Below, piece by piece: positions 1-7,241 of a stretch of DNA of 64,000 bases; the first letter of the stretch is position 1, and each line of letters opens with the position of its first letter. The DNA comes from a bacterium (GTDB taxonomy: Bacteria; Bacillota; Clostridia; Lachnospirales; Lachnospiraceae), in NCBI GenBank assembly GCA_030524675.1, contig JAUNGE010000013.1, forward strand, positions 1 to 64,000, in the 5' to 3' direction. The notes beneath the pieces are model-generated. The model ran no database searches. It saw nothing but the letters and a program-made list of their open reading frames with translations, and had not been told where the DNA came from. Both the position numbers and the translations under genes were made by a program.

Positions 1-52
1 AGAATGCAGTTTAATTGAAAAAGCAAAGTACAGGATTGCTTCCGAGGATGAT
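1..52 (+). repeat. Toxin-module junction repeat, copy A
   Basis: Bases 1-52 are identical to 1196-1247 and partial similarity continues to about 75. The repeat encodes the last residues of the conserved pre-toxin region. After it the two modules diverge completely, which is what recombination between toxin cassettes at a shared junction would leave. Confidence 0.95.
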
Positions 53-409
53 ACATTATTTGATTTAGAGAGTAGTAATAAGTTTAAAGGACAACTATAT
101 AATGGAACGAGAAATTCAGAGGTAGATTTTGTAAATGGTAAAGGTAAAAGTACATTAAATAAGCATGCATGCAAGCATGGATATACATCTTCAGAAGAAT
201 ACTTAAAAGATGCAAGAAACTTTTTGGAGAAGGAACCAACTTCAACGATACAATCTTTTGTATCTAATGAAGGAACATATTTTAGATATGATACAGCGAC
301 TAATGAGTTTGGCATAATAAATGAGTATGGTGGAATATCCACTTATTTTAAGCCTGAAAATGAAATGTTATATTGGCTAGAGCAAATCGAAAAATATGCG
401 CCAAAATAA
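2..409 (+). CDS. C-terminal fragment of a polymorphic toxin (BECR-type RNase-like end)
   Basis: The reading frame is already open at the left edge and stays open to the TAA at 407-409, so this is the 3' end of a longer gene outside the window. The first 17 codons encode a junction peptide (ECSLIEKAKYRIASEDD) that recurs identically in the next toxin module, so the variable toxin domain begins just after it. The last ~80 residues (HACKHGYTSSEEYL, then YDTATNEFGIINEYGGISTYFKP, ending near YWLEQ) resemble C-terminal ribonuclease toxin domains of the barnase/EndoU/colicin E5-D/RelE group found at the ends of Rhs, CdiA and LXG proteins. That family assignment is from memory of the motif, so moderate. 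A CPCC-type candidate immunity gene follows after 19 nt. An ATG at 224 is internal and should not be taken as the start. Confidence 0.75.
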   Translation, partial: ECSLIEKAKYRIASEDDTLFDLESSNKFKGQLYNGTRNSEVDFVNGKGKSTLNKHACKHGYTSSEEYLKDARNFLEKEPTSTIQSFVSNEGTYFRYDTATNEFGIINEYGGISTYFKPENEMLYWLEQIEKYAPK

Positions 410-428
410 ATTTTAAGGAGAGAGGTTT

Positions 429-665
429 ATGAAAAAATGTCCGTGTTGTGGTTACTCAACTATTGATGATACAGATCAGTTAATTACAGATATTTGTGAG
501 GTTTGCTTTTGGCAATATGATGAAGTGGCTCAAAATATGCCCGATAGAATTATTGGAGCAAATAAGGTATCATTGAATACTGCTAAGAAGAATTATAAGC
601 TGTTTGGAGCAACAGAAGAACGTTTTATAAATATGGTTCGTCCACCATATGAGGATGAGATATAG
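429..665 (+). CDS. CPCC-type cysteine-rich protein, candidate immunity protein
   Basis: A 78-residue protein with a strong ribosome binding site (AAGGAGAGAGG) ahead of its ATG. It opens with MKKCPCCGYSTID and has a second cysteine pair in ICEVCFW, giving the CPxCG...CxxCFW pattern of the Cys-rich CPCC family (PF14206 by recollection), probably a small zinc ribbon. CPCC proteins are often found immediately downstream of toxin C-termini, and here the gene sits 19 nt after the toxin fragment and is closed by its own terminator. The role as antidote for the upstream RNase-like toxin is inferred from position. It could instead be a general zinc-ribbon protein. Confidence 0.8.
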   Translation: MKKCPCCGYSTIDDTDQLITDICEVCFWQYDEVAQNMPDRIIGANKVSLNTAKKNYKLFGATEERFINMVRPPYEDEI

Positions 666-691
666 ACCATAAAAAATGTTCGATTATTACT

Positions 692-730
692 GAAAAAGTC
701 AGTAAATGTAAACAGTCTACTGGCTTTTTC
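692..730 (+). terminator. Intrinsic terminator-like hairpin after CPCC gene
   Basis: A 13-bp stem (692-704 with 718-730, one T-G wobble) with a 13-nt loop. The 3' arm ends in TTTTTC. It lies 27 nt after the CPCC stop codon and immediately before the next toxin module, so that module is probably not cotranscribed with the first pair. Confidence 0.7.
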
Positions 731-734
731 ATAA

Positions 735-1646
735 TTGGTGATTACACTTACAACCGTTGCGATTGCAGCCGGTGTCGGAGCAGTTACGGGAATGGTTCTC
801 AGTGTGGCGCATCAGTATTCCAAAACAGGCAGTGTAAAAGCATCCGATACCTTTAAAGCAACACTGATTGGTGCCAGCGGAGCAGTTGTAGGAGTCATGA
901 CAGGTGCCATAGTGGGTGCAGGTCTGACAATGACAGGAGCAGCCACAGCAACCACAGCAGCTACGGCAACTCAGGCTTTTGCGATAGGAGGAACAACAAC
1001 ATCTATCACAGGAATCAGTACCCGTTTTGTAACATCCGGTCTCAACAATGCATTGTATGACGAGCCAGAGCGCTTTATGGACCCGCTGGAAACAGCCTTT
1101 GACCCATATGCCGTTGGGGTTGATACTGTTTTAGGTGGTACAGCCAGTCTGCTGTCATTTAAGATACAGCAGGCACTTAATAAGCAGAAGACTCAAGAAT
1201 GCAGTTTAATTGAAAAAGCAAAGTACAGGATTGCTTCCGAGGATGATGTATTACTGGATTTAGAGAGTAATAAAACAGGAAAGCTAACCATTATAGATGG
1301 TGGTAGTTATTCTACTAGTGAAATAAATGCAGCACAATATATGACAGATCTAGGAAATGATGTGGTATTGAGACCGCCTGTAGGAACGAGGGCAGGTGGT
1401 GAAACGTCAGATTTACTGGTAAATGGAATTAATTATGATGTATATACACCAACAACTAGTAATCCATCAGCGATTATACGGGCAATAACCAAGAAAAATA
1501 CTCAAACTACAGGAGTGGTGTTGGATTTGTCCAGTACAACGGTGACGACAGATGATTTAGGAAACATATTAGCAAGAGTAAGAGGAGCTATAGAAAAAAA
1601 TGGTGGAACTTGTAATATAAATGATATTGTCGTAATGCCAAAGTAA
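735..1646 (+). CDS. Truncated (orphan) toxin module with CdiA-type nuclease C-terminus
   Basis: A 303-codon frame with no convincing start: TTG at 735 directly follows an in-frame TAA (732-734) and there is no Shine-Dalgarno. Residues ~1-155 are Ala/Gly/Thr-rich with hydrophobic stretches, then FMDPLETAFDPYAVG, which looks like the pre-toxin region of a larger secreted toxin. The shared junction peptide follows (1196-1247). The C-terminal ~125 residues are a different toxin with RPPVGTRAGGETSDLLVNG and YDVYTPTT, resembling PD-(D/E)XK-fold CdiA C-terminal nucleases that cut tRNA. Best read as a silent cassette that could recombine onto the full-length gene left of the window. Whether it is translated on its own is doubtful. 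Confidence 0.7.
   Translation: MVITLTTVAIAAGVGAVTGMVLSVAHQYSKTGSVKASDTFKATLIGASGAVVGVMTGAIVGAGLTMTGAATATTAATATQAFAIGGTTTSITGISTRFVTSGLNNALYDEPERFMDPLETAFDPYAVGVDTVLGGTASLLSFKIQQALNKQKTQECSLIEKAKYRIASEDDVLLDLESNKTGKLTIIDGGSYSTSEINAAQYMTDLGNDVVLRPPVGTRAGGETSDLLVNGINYDVYTPTTSNPSAIIRAITKKNTQTTGVVLDLSSTTVTTDDLGNILARVRGAIEKNGGTCNINDIVVMPK
1196..1247 (+). repeat. Toxin-module junction repeat, copy B
   Basis: Identical over 52 bp to the left edge of the window and in the same reading frame relative to the toxin. It marks the boundary between the conserved pre-toxin region and the variable toxin domain. Confidence 0.95.
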
Positions 1647-1658
1647 AAGGTGAAAAAA

Positions 1659-2258
1659 ATGAGTATGAGTTTTGAAATATTTCCAACAAAAAAAAGGAAG
1701 CCTAATTGTGATGAGATAATTAAATATTCTGTTGAATTATTTAGTGAATTTCTGAAAAATGAAAAGATATCACGAGGCATAGATATTACTACCAGAGAGG
1801 TAACTGCTGATAATGCAATACATGCCAATCCTATTTCTTTGGTTTTAAAGGAGAATTCTCATACAGTATTTAATCTGAATAAAGAAGGTGAAGTGTATGT
1901 ATTTTACCATGAATTATCGGATTTAGATAAAGATTTTTGGAAAGAAGAGATACAAGAAAATGAGAATGCTCAATTTATGAAAGAAATGATATGCACTAAT
2001 TTAGAGATAGGATATTTTTGGAGTGTTAAAAGAACAATGGGACAACCAGCCATAGTAAGTTTGTATTATGGTTATTTAGCTATAGCAATAGCTATTTTAA
2101 CAGATGGAATTATATATTCAGATGATGGTGCTTGGGATTATTCAAGGTTACCAATTAAAGGAAATATTTTTAAAACGGAATATTTAAATACTGAGAATAT
2201 AAGTGATGCTATGGTAAAAGATAATGTTGAAAAATGGTTGGGTGAGTTGAAGAATTAA
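1659..2258 (+). CDS. Candidate immunity protein for the CdiA-type nuclease module
   Basis: About 199 residues, AT-rich, no signal peptide. The GTG at 1650 lies inside AAAGGTG, which reads better as the ribosome binding site for the ATG at 1659. A further ATG lies at 1665. It starts 12 nt after the toxin stop, the usual spacing of toxin-immunity pairs. One hydrophobic stretch (YGYLAIAIAILTDGIIYSD) is probably a buried helix rather than a membrane span, and acidic residues follow it. I do not recognise a named family. SMI1/KNR4- or Imm-like folds are possible but not supported by a motif. The function is inferred only from position. Confidence 0.65.
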   Translation: MSMSFEIFPTKKRKPNCDEIIKYSVELFSEFLKNEKISRGIDITTREVTADNAIHANPISLVLKENSHTVFNLNKEGEVYVFYHELSDLDKDFWKEEIQENENAQFMKEMICTNLEIGYFWSVKRTMGQPAIVSLYYGYLAIAIAILTDGIIYSDDGAWDYSRLPIKGNIFKTEYLNTENISDAMVKDNVEKWLGELKN

Positions 2259-2324
2259 TGCTATTTGTATGATTCAATTATAGTCATACTTTAAGGACTT
2301 TTAATTCCTAAAATTTCTTTAAAG

Positions 2325-2388
2325 AATAACTGTATCGCTTACTCATCTACGAAGTGACTTGTATGTACGTGATACAGTTATTTTTAAT
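2325..2388 (+). terminator. Intrinsic terminator closing the toxin/immunity patch
   Basis: A perfect 12-bp stem (AATAACTGTATC at 2325-2336 with its complement at 2371-2382) with a 34-nt loop, followed by TTTAAT. It lies 66 nt after the immunity stop codon. Confidence 0.75.
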
Positions 2389-2739
2389 CTATTACTAAAG
2401 AAAGTGAACGTAAACAGTAGATAGGTTCTTTCCGTAGTTTGTTGATTTGTATTTACTAGAATTTCCGTTAAAATCTTTAGGGTACTAGATTGATGTGGCA
2501 GGGGAATGGCTGTTTATAAAACATGACATTGAAAGAAGGGAGAGAATTGTTTGCAATATGGCAGACGCGTAGGAAATATCAAAAATAATTAATTTGCACG
2601 GCTTTACTGAGAGATGTTCTAAGGGTGTTATGCCGCTTTATTGTGTTTAAAAAAATAGTTTTTATCATGATTTCTGAAGCTGTAATACAGATTTTATGAA
2701 AAAAGATTTCAAAAAAACAAATTTGTCATGTAAAAACAC
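2389..2739. other. AT-rich gene-free stretch between the toxin patch and the core operon
   Basis: About 350 nt with no credible coding frame or ribosome binding site. The segment near 2400-2430 (GTGAACGTAAACAGT...) partly resembles the loop and right arm of the terminator at 692-730, suggesting a decayed copy of a cassette end. Nothing else is recognisable. It marks the boundary between accessory DNA and the translation operon. Confidence 0.5.
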
Positions 2740-2768
2740 TTGACAAAGAATGGCATATCGGTTATGAT
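2740..2768 (+). promoter_or_regulatory. Sigma-A promoter of the ylxM-ffh operon
   Basis: TTGACA (2740-2745), a 17-nt spacer, then TATGAT (2763-2768). Expected transcription start is near 2775, only about 10 nt ahead of the ylxM ATG. The ribosome binding site AGGTGA (2774-2779) would therefore lie at the very 5' end of the mRNA. Confidence 0.8.
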
Positions 2769-2784
2769 TAGCCAGGTGATTGCG

Positions 2785-3129
2785 ATGGAACGTATAGTGA
2801 GACAAGGTTTATTGTATGATTTTTATGGGGTTCTGCTGACAGAGCACCAGAGAAAGATTTATGAGGACGTTGTGTTCAATGATTTGTCTATCAGTGAGAT
2901 TGCCAGGGAAGAGGGAATTTCCAGACAGGGAGTTCACGACCTGGTGAGACGGTGCGATAAGATACTGGAAAGCTACGAAGCCAGACTTGGGCTGGTGGAG
3001 AAGTTTGAGAAGACAAAAGAGTCCGTGCGCGACATTCACCAGATGATCCAGGAGTACCAGCGGTCACAAGACCAGAGTCTGATTGAAAAAATCGAGGCTG
3101 CCGCTGTCAAAATCCTGGAGTTATCCTAA
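2785..3129 (+). CDS. ylxM: YlxM family DNA-binding/SRP-associated protein
   Basis: A 114-residue protein of the UPF0122/YlxM family, a helix-turn-helix protein encoded next to ffh in Firmicutes and linked to signal recognition particle function. The HTH is visible at DLSISEIAREEGISRQGVHD, a sigma-70 region-4-like fold, with an acidic helical C-terminus. The start is the ATG at 2785 preceded by AGGTGA; the longer frame back to TTG 2740 would place the promoter inside the gene. It ends 21 nt before ffh and is cotranscribed with it. Confidence 0.92.
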   Translation: MERIVRQGLLYDFYGVLLTEHQRKIYEDVVFNDLSISEIAREEGISRQGVHDLVRRCDKILESYEARLGLVEKFEKTKESVRDIHQMIQEYQRSQDQSLIEKIEAAAVKILELS

Positions 3130-3150
3130 AAACTGCCTGGAGGTGAGAAG

Positions 3151-4509
3151 ATGGCTTTTGAAAGTTTATCCGACAAATTACAAAATGTATTTAAGAACCT
3201 TCGCGGAAAAGGCCGTCTGACAGAAGCCGATGTGAAGGCGGCGCTCAAAGAAGTGAAGATGGCGCTCTTGGAGGCGGATGTCAGCTTTAAGGTAGTCAAG
3301 CAGTTTGTGAAGTCTGTACAGGACCAGGCTGTGGGGCAGGACGTGTTGAACGGTTTGAACCCAGCGCAGATGGTAATCAAGATTGTCAATGACGAGCTGG
3401 TTTCTCTGATGGGGTCTGAGACGACAGAGATTGCGTTGAAGTCAAGCAATGAGATTACGGTGATTATGATGGCGGGCCTTCAGGGCGCCGGTAAGACGAC
3501 CACCGCAGCGAAGATTGCCGGAAAATTAAAAGCGAAGGGCAGAAAGCCGCTTTTGGTGGCGGGCGATATCTACCGTCCGGCAGCGATTGAGCAGCTTCAG
3601 ATTAACGGTGAGAAACAGGGGGTTCCGGTCTTTTCCATGGGAAACAGGCACTCACCGGTTGACATCGCAAAAGCAGCCGTGGAACATGCCGAGAAGAATG
3701 GCTTCAATGTCGTGATTCTTGATACGGCAGGCCGTCTGCATATCGATGAGAACATGATGCAGGAGCTGCAGGATATCAAGGCAGCAGTTGATGTGACACA
3801 GACGATTCTCGTGGTGGACGCCATGACTGGTCAGGATGCAGTCAATGTAGCAAGCAGTTTCAATGAAAAAGTCGGCATTGACGGTGTGATTTTGACAAAA
3901 CTAGACGGCGATACCAGAGGCGGAGCCGCATTGTCCATCCGTTCCGTGACCGGAAAGCCGATTTTATATGTCGGCATGGGAGAAAAGCTCTCGGATTTGG
4001 AGCAGTTTTATCCGGACCGTATGGCATCCCGTATCTTGGGCATGGGCGATATTCTCTCCCTCGTCGAGAAAGCGCAGATGGAAGTGGACGAGGACAAGGC
4101 GAGAGAACTCAGCAAAAAGCTCAGAAAGGCCGAGTTCACATTCAACGATTACTTAGACCAGATGCGCCAGGTAAAAAAGATGGGCGGTATGAGCAGCATC
4201 CTTTCCATGATGCCTGGAATGAGCCAGCTGAAAGATGTGGATATCGATGAGAAAGCGATGGACAGGGTGGAAGCCATTATTCTCTCCATGACAGAGGAGG
4301 AGAGAAATAATCCAGATATTTTGAATCCTTCCAGAAAGAAGAGAATCGCGAGAGGCGCCGGTGTGGACATCAGTGAGGTAAACCGCATTGTCAAGCAGTT
4401 TGACCAGGCAAAGAAGATGATGAAGCAGTTTGCCGGTATGGCAGGCGGAAAGCGAAAAGGCATGGGCGGTCTCGGCGGCCTGATGGGCAAGTTTAAGATG
4501 CCGTTTTAA
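3151..4509 (+). CDS. ffh: Signal recognition particle protein Ffh
   Basis: A 452-residue SRP54 GTPase that binds 4.5S/SRP RNA and signal peptides of nascent membrane and secreted proteins, then docks with FtsY. An N-terminal helical N domain is followed by the G domain with the P-loop GLQGAGKTT (about residues 109-117), DTAGR and TKLDGD, and then by the Met-rich M domain (KKMGGMSSILSMMPGM and the Gly/Met/Lys-rich tail ending GKFKMPF). Length is normal for the family. The ribosome binding site GGAGGTGAG precedes the ATG. It lies in the order ylxM-ffh-rpsP typical of Firmicutes. Confidence 0.98.
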   Translation: MAFESLSDKLQNVFKNLRGKGRLTEADVKAALKEVKMALLEADVSFKVVKQFVKSVQDQAVGQDVLNGLNPAQMVIKIVNDELVSLMGSETTEIALKSSNEITVIMMAGLQGAGKTTTAAKIAGKLKAKGRKPLLVAGDIYRPAAIEQLQINGEKQGVPVFSMGNRHSPVDIAKAAVEHAEKNGFNVVILDTAGRLHIDENMMQELQDIKAAVDVTQTILVVDAMTGQDAVNVASSFNEKVGIDGVILTKLDGDTRGGAALSIRSVTGKPILYVGMGEKLSDLEQFYPDRMASRILGMGDILSLVEKAQMEVDEDKARELSKKLRKAEFTFNDYLDQMRQVKKMGGMSSILSMMPGMSQLKDVDIDEKAMDRVEAIILSMTEEERNNPDILNPSRKKRIARGAGVDISEVNRIVKQFDQAKKMMKQFAGMAGGKRKGMGGLGGLMGKFKMPF

Positions 4510-4623
4510 AAGTTCGCTGTATTTCTGTGAAACTGCCGAGCGAAGACTGAGACAAATGTTAGAACATGCATATGCATTGTCTATAAAAGAAAGAAATTTC
4601 AAATTTACAAGGAGGTGAAAGAA

Positions 4624-4866
4624 ATGGCAGTAAAAATGAGATTGAGAAGAATGGGACAGAAGAAAGCTCCTTTCTATAGAATTGTTGTTGCTGATTCCCG
4701 CTCCCCAAGAGATGGAAGATTCATCGAGGAAGTTGGTTACTATGATCCGACAAAGGAACCGAGCGTAATCAAGTTTGACGAGGAAGCAGCAAAGAAGTGG
4801 TTAGCTACAGGTGCACAGCCAACTGAAACCGTTGGTAAACTGTTAAAGATTGCAGGCATTCAGTAA
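4624..4866 (+). CDS. rpsP: 30S ribosomal protein S16
   Basis: An 80-residue S16, a small-subunit protein needed for assembly of the 5' domain of 16S rRNA. It has the family opening [19 protein letters not shown] and the [12 protein letters not shown] motif. The ATG at 4624 is preceded by AAGGAGGTG; the GTG at 4615 is part of that ribosome binding site and is not the start. It is separated from ffh by 114 nt and followed within 16 nt by khpA. Confidence 0.98.
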   Translation: MAVKMRLRRMGQKKAPFYRIVVADSRSPRDGRFIEEVGYYDPTKEPSVIKFDEEAAKKWLATGAQPTETVGKLLKIAGIQ

Positions 4867-4882
4867 TTCGAGGTGAATGTTT

Positions 4883-5110
4883 ATGAAGGAATTGGTAGAG
4901 GTTATCGCGAAAGCACTTGTGGAACATCCTGAGGAAGTTGTCGTGACAGAGACAGAGAAGGAAAATGAGATTGTGATTGAGCTGAAGGTTGCTTCTTCTG
5001 ATATGGGAAAAGTGATTGGAAAGCAGGGCAGAATTGCCAAGGCAATCCGTTCCGTTGTGAAGGCAGCAGCTTCTAGGGAAGAGAAAAAAGTGGTTGTAGA
5101 AATCCAATAG
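4883..5110 (+). CDS. khpA: KH-domain RNA-binding protein KhpA (YlqC)
   Basis: A 75-residue single KH domain with the GxxG loop as GKQG (residues 46-49). KhpA acts with KhpB/Jag as an RNA chaperone influencing cell-envelope growth and small-RNA biology in Gram-positive bacteria, as known for the family. The ATG at 4883 lies 6 nt after AGGTGA; the ATG at 4877 sits too close to it. It occupies the standard rpsP-khpA-rimM position. Confidence 0.93.
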   Translation: MKELVEVIAKALVEHPEEVVVTETEKENEIVIELKVASSDMGKVIGKQGRIAKAIRSVVKAAASREEKKVVVEIQ

Positions 5111-5114
5111 ACAG

Positions 5115-5214
5115 AAGGGACTGCTGCAAAGCGGAGGTTTCTTCCGACGGGGACTGGTTTGTGACGAACCGGAAATGCGGAATGAAACTTTGGTTTTGCA
5201 GGAGTCCTTTTTCT
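5115..5214 (+). promoter_or_regulatory. Structured element between khpA and rimM
   Basis: An outer stem forms between 5115-5130 (AAGGGACTGCTGCAAA) and 5195-5210 (TTTGCAGGAGTCCTTT), with one internal mismatch and one wobble, followed by TTCTTTC. The 64-nt interior can form further hairpins, for example GGTTTGTGACGAACC near 5156-5170. It may act as a partial terminator or attenuator that splits the operon. No known riboswitch core was recognised. Confidence 0.5.
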
Positions 5215-5256
5215 TTCTGTGAAATGTTTGGTCAAATATAGATGTGTGAGGAAAAC

Positions 5257-5763
5257 ATGGAAGAATTTTTGAGAGTCGGCGTGATTTCTTCCACCCATGG
5301 AATCAAGGGAGAAGTCAAAGTATACCCGACAACGGATGATGTGGAACGGTTCCTAGATTTGAAGGAAGTGTGGCTGGATACCAGGCGCGAGAAACTGCCG
5401 TTGACTGTGACAGGCGTAAAGTTTTTCAAAAATCTGGTTATTTTAAAATTTAAGGAATTTAATGATATCAATGAGATTGAAAAGTACAAAGGCTGCGATT
5501 TGCTGGTAGACAGAGAACACGCGGTTCCTCTGGAAGAGGGGGAGTATTTTATTGCCGACCTTCTGGGCCTGACGGTAGTGACGGAGGATGGAGAGGTGTT
5601 CGGCACGCTCGATGATGTGATGCAGACGGGTGCGAATGATGTGTATGTGGTGATGACGACAGATGGAAAGGAAGTGCTTCTTCCGGTGATTCCGGAGTGT
5701 GTGCTGGATGTAAACCTGGAGGAAGGAAAAATCACGGTGCATATCATGGACGGTCTGCTGTAG
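5257..5763 (+). CDS. rimM: Ribosome maturation factor RimM
   Basis: A 168-residue 16S rRNA processing factor that binds S19 and assists 30S head maturation. The N-terminal domain opens with [19 protein letters not shown] and has the LILKF-type strand; the C-terminal PRC-barrel carries [12 protein letters not shown] and VLLPVIPE. The ATG at 5257 is preceded by GTGAGGA; the upstream ATG at 5242 overlaps that site. It lies in the usual position ahead of trmD, after a structured 146-nt gap. Confidence 0.95.
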   Translation: MEEFLRVGVISSTHGIKGEVKVYPTTDDVERFLDLKEVWLDTRREKLPLTVTGVKFFKNLVILKFKEFNDINEIEKYKGCDLLVDREHAVPLEEGEYFIADLLGLTVVTEDGEVFGTLDDVMQTGANDVYVVMTTDGKEVLLPVIPECVLDVNLEEGKITVHIMDGLL

Positions 5764-5771
5764 CGCTGCCT

Positions 5772-5860
5772 GACGAGAAAGCACCGAGAAAGACACCAAG
5801 AAAAATGCCGAGAAAACATCAAAAAATGTCGAGAGAGATGTCGAGAAACATGCGAAAGGA
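5772..5860 (+). repeat. Degenerate ~12-nt tandem repeat between rimM and trmD
   Basis: Seven or so imperfect units of roughly 12 nt on the theme ACATGCCGAGAAA (CACCGAGAAAGA, CACCAAGAAAAA, TGCCGAGAAAAC and so on). No ribosome binding site or start fits a coding role on the + strand. Confidence 0.6.
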
Positions 5861-5873
5861 ATGACAAAATCAT

Positions 5874-6635
5874 ATGAAATTTTATGTGCTGACACTGTTT
5901 CCGGAGATGGTGATACAGGGCCTGCATACCAGCATTATCGGAAGAGCAGCAGAAAAAGGGATTCTGAGTATTGAGGCTCTCAATATCCGCGATTATTCCA
6001 CAGACAAGCATAAGCATGTGGATGATTATCCATATGGAGGCGGCGCCGGTATGGTGATGCAGCCAGGGCCGATTTATGATGCCTATGAGGCAGTGTGCCA
6101 AAAATCAGAGTCTGGGAAGCGCCCGAGGGTGGTTTATCTGACTCCGCAGGGAAAGGTTTTTAACCAAGAGATGGCAAAAGAATTTGCGAGAGAGGATGAG
6201 CTGGTGTTTCTGTGCGGACACTATGAAGGCGTGGATGAGCGTGTGCTGGAGATGATTGCCACAGACTATGTGTCCATGGGCGATTACGTGCTGACCGGCG
6301 GAGAGCTGCCTGCTATGGTGATGATTGACTGCATTTCCCGATTGATTCCTGGCGTGTTAAACAATGAGGAATCGGCGGAGTTTGAGTCTTTTCATGACAA
6401 TCTCTTGGAGTATCCGCAGTACACGCGCCCTGAGGTTTTTCTGGATAAGCGCGTGCCGGATGTGCTTTTGTCAGGGCATCATGCGAATATTGACAGGTGG
6501 CGCAGAGAGCAGTCCTTAAAGCGCACCTGGGAGCGGCGGCCGGATTTGCTGGAATCGGCTGTGTTGGACAAGAGGGATAAAATATATCTGGAAACGCTGA
6601 GGCGGTCGTGCAAAGATGCAGAATCCGACTTCTAA
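5874..6635 (+). CDS. trmD: tRNA (guanine-37-N1)-methyltransferase TrmD
   Basis: A 253-residue SPOUT-class enzyme that methylates G37 next to the anticodon using S-adenosylmethionine, preventing +1 frameshifting. The trefoil-knot cofactor site is visible as YLTPQGKVFNQ (about 89-99), LCGHYEGVDERV (113-124) and GDYVLTGGELPA (136-147). The C-terminal domain carries LLSGHHANIDRWRREQSL. Start and length are typical. It lies between rimM and rplS as in most Firmicutes. Confidence 0.97.
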   Translation: MKFYVLTLFPEMVIQGLHTSIIGRAAEKGILSIEALNIRDYSTDKHKHVDDYPYGGGAGMVMQPGPIYDAYEAVCQKSESGKRPRVVYLTPQGKVFNQEMAKEFAREDELVFLCGHYEGVDERVLEMIATDYVSMGDYVLTGGELPAMVMIDCISRLIPGVLNNEESAEFESFHDNLLEYPQYTRPEVFLDKRVPDVLLSGHHANIDRWRREQSLKRTWERRPDLLESAVLDKRDKIYLETLRRSCKDAESDF

Positions 6636-6688
6636 AAGCAGCGAAAAATCAGCAAAACAGAGAGAAAACAGAAAAGTAGAAAAAAGCC

Positions 6689-6717
6689 TTGAAATTCCCG
6701 AAAAGATATGGTAGAAT
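6689..6717 (+). promoter_or_regulatory. Sigma-A promoter of rplS
   Basis: TTGAAA (6689-6694), a 17-nt spacer, TAGAAT (6712-6717). It lies 54 nt after trmD and gives rplS a separate transcript starting near 6724. Confidence 0.7.
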
Positions 6718-6723
6718 CTAGGC

Positions 6724-6893
6724 GTTGTGACAATACGAGATGTTCCTCTGTCATAAGAGTGCAGAAGAAGCCTGAGGGCTGTAGGAAGATAGCAGCAGGC
6801 GGATGCGGCAGGGACAGGCTTTGAGCATGACTCCCTGTAGATGTAGAAAAGCTGTGAGTAAGAACATCAAATTTATTAGAGGAGGTTCACACG
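6724..6893 (+). promoter_or_regulatory. Structured rplS 5' leader, candidate L19 autoregulatory leader
   Basis: About 170 nt of untranslated leader follows the promoter. Two stem-loops are visible: GCCTG...CAGGC (6770-6800) and CAGGGA...TCCCTG (6809-6837), before GAGGAGG and the ATG. L19 leaders (Rfam L19_leader) sit in this position in Firmicutes. The identity is inferred from position and general fold only. Confidence 0.45.
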
Positions 6894-7241
6894 ATGAACG
6901 AGATTATTAAGAAGATTGAAGCAGAACAGTTAAAGCAGTCCGTACCGGAGTTTTGTGTAGGCGATACCGTAAAAGTATACGCAAAGATCAAAGAGGGAAA
7001 CCGCGAGAGAATCCAGGTATTTGAGGGCACTGTAATCAAGAGACAGGGCGGAAGCTCCAGAGAGACTTTCACTGTTCGTAAGAATTCCAATGGTATTGGC
7101 GTAGAGAGAACATGGCCGCTGCATTCTCCGGCTGTAGAGAATATCGAAGTAGTAAGACATGGTAAAGTAAGAAGAGCAAAACTGAACTACTTAAGAGACC
7201 GTGTTGGTAAAGCTGCTAAGGTAAAAGAATTAGTTCGCTAA
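6894..7241 (+). CDS. rplS: 50S ribosomal protein L19
   Basis: A 115-residue L19, located at the 30S-50S interface. It shows the family features [33 protein letters not shown] and the C-terminal [21 protein letters not shown], with near full identity to the expected domain. GAGGAGG is followed by ATG at 6894. It has its own promoter and a terminator-like hairpin about 157 nt downstream. Confidence 0.98.
   Translation: MNEIIKKIEAEQLKQSVPEFCVGDTVKVYAKIKEGNRERIQVFEGTVIKRQGGSSRETFTVRKNSNGIGVERTWPLHSPAVENIEVVRHGKVRRAKLNYLRDRVGKAAKVKELVR

Noticed and set aside
2740-2784. TTG start for ylxM giving a 129-residue protein
   Set aside because: The TTG is the first base triplet of a consensus -35 box, so it is not transcribed.
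5232-6101. 289-codon minus-strand frame across rimM-trmD
   Set aside because: Open only because the tandem repeat and antisense codons lack stops; repeated SRHF-type residues come from the 12-nt repeat.
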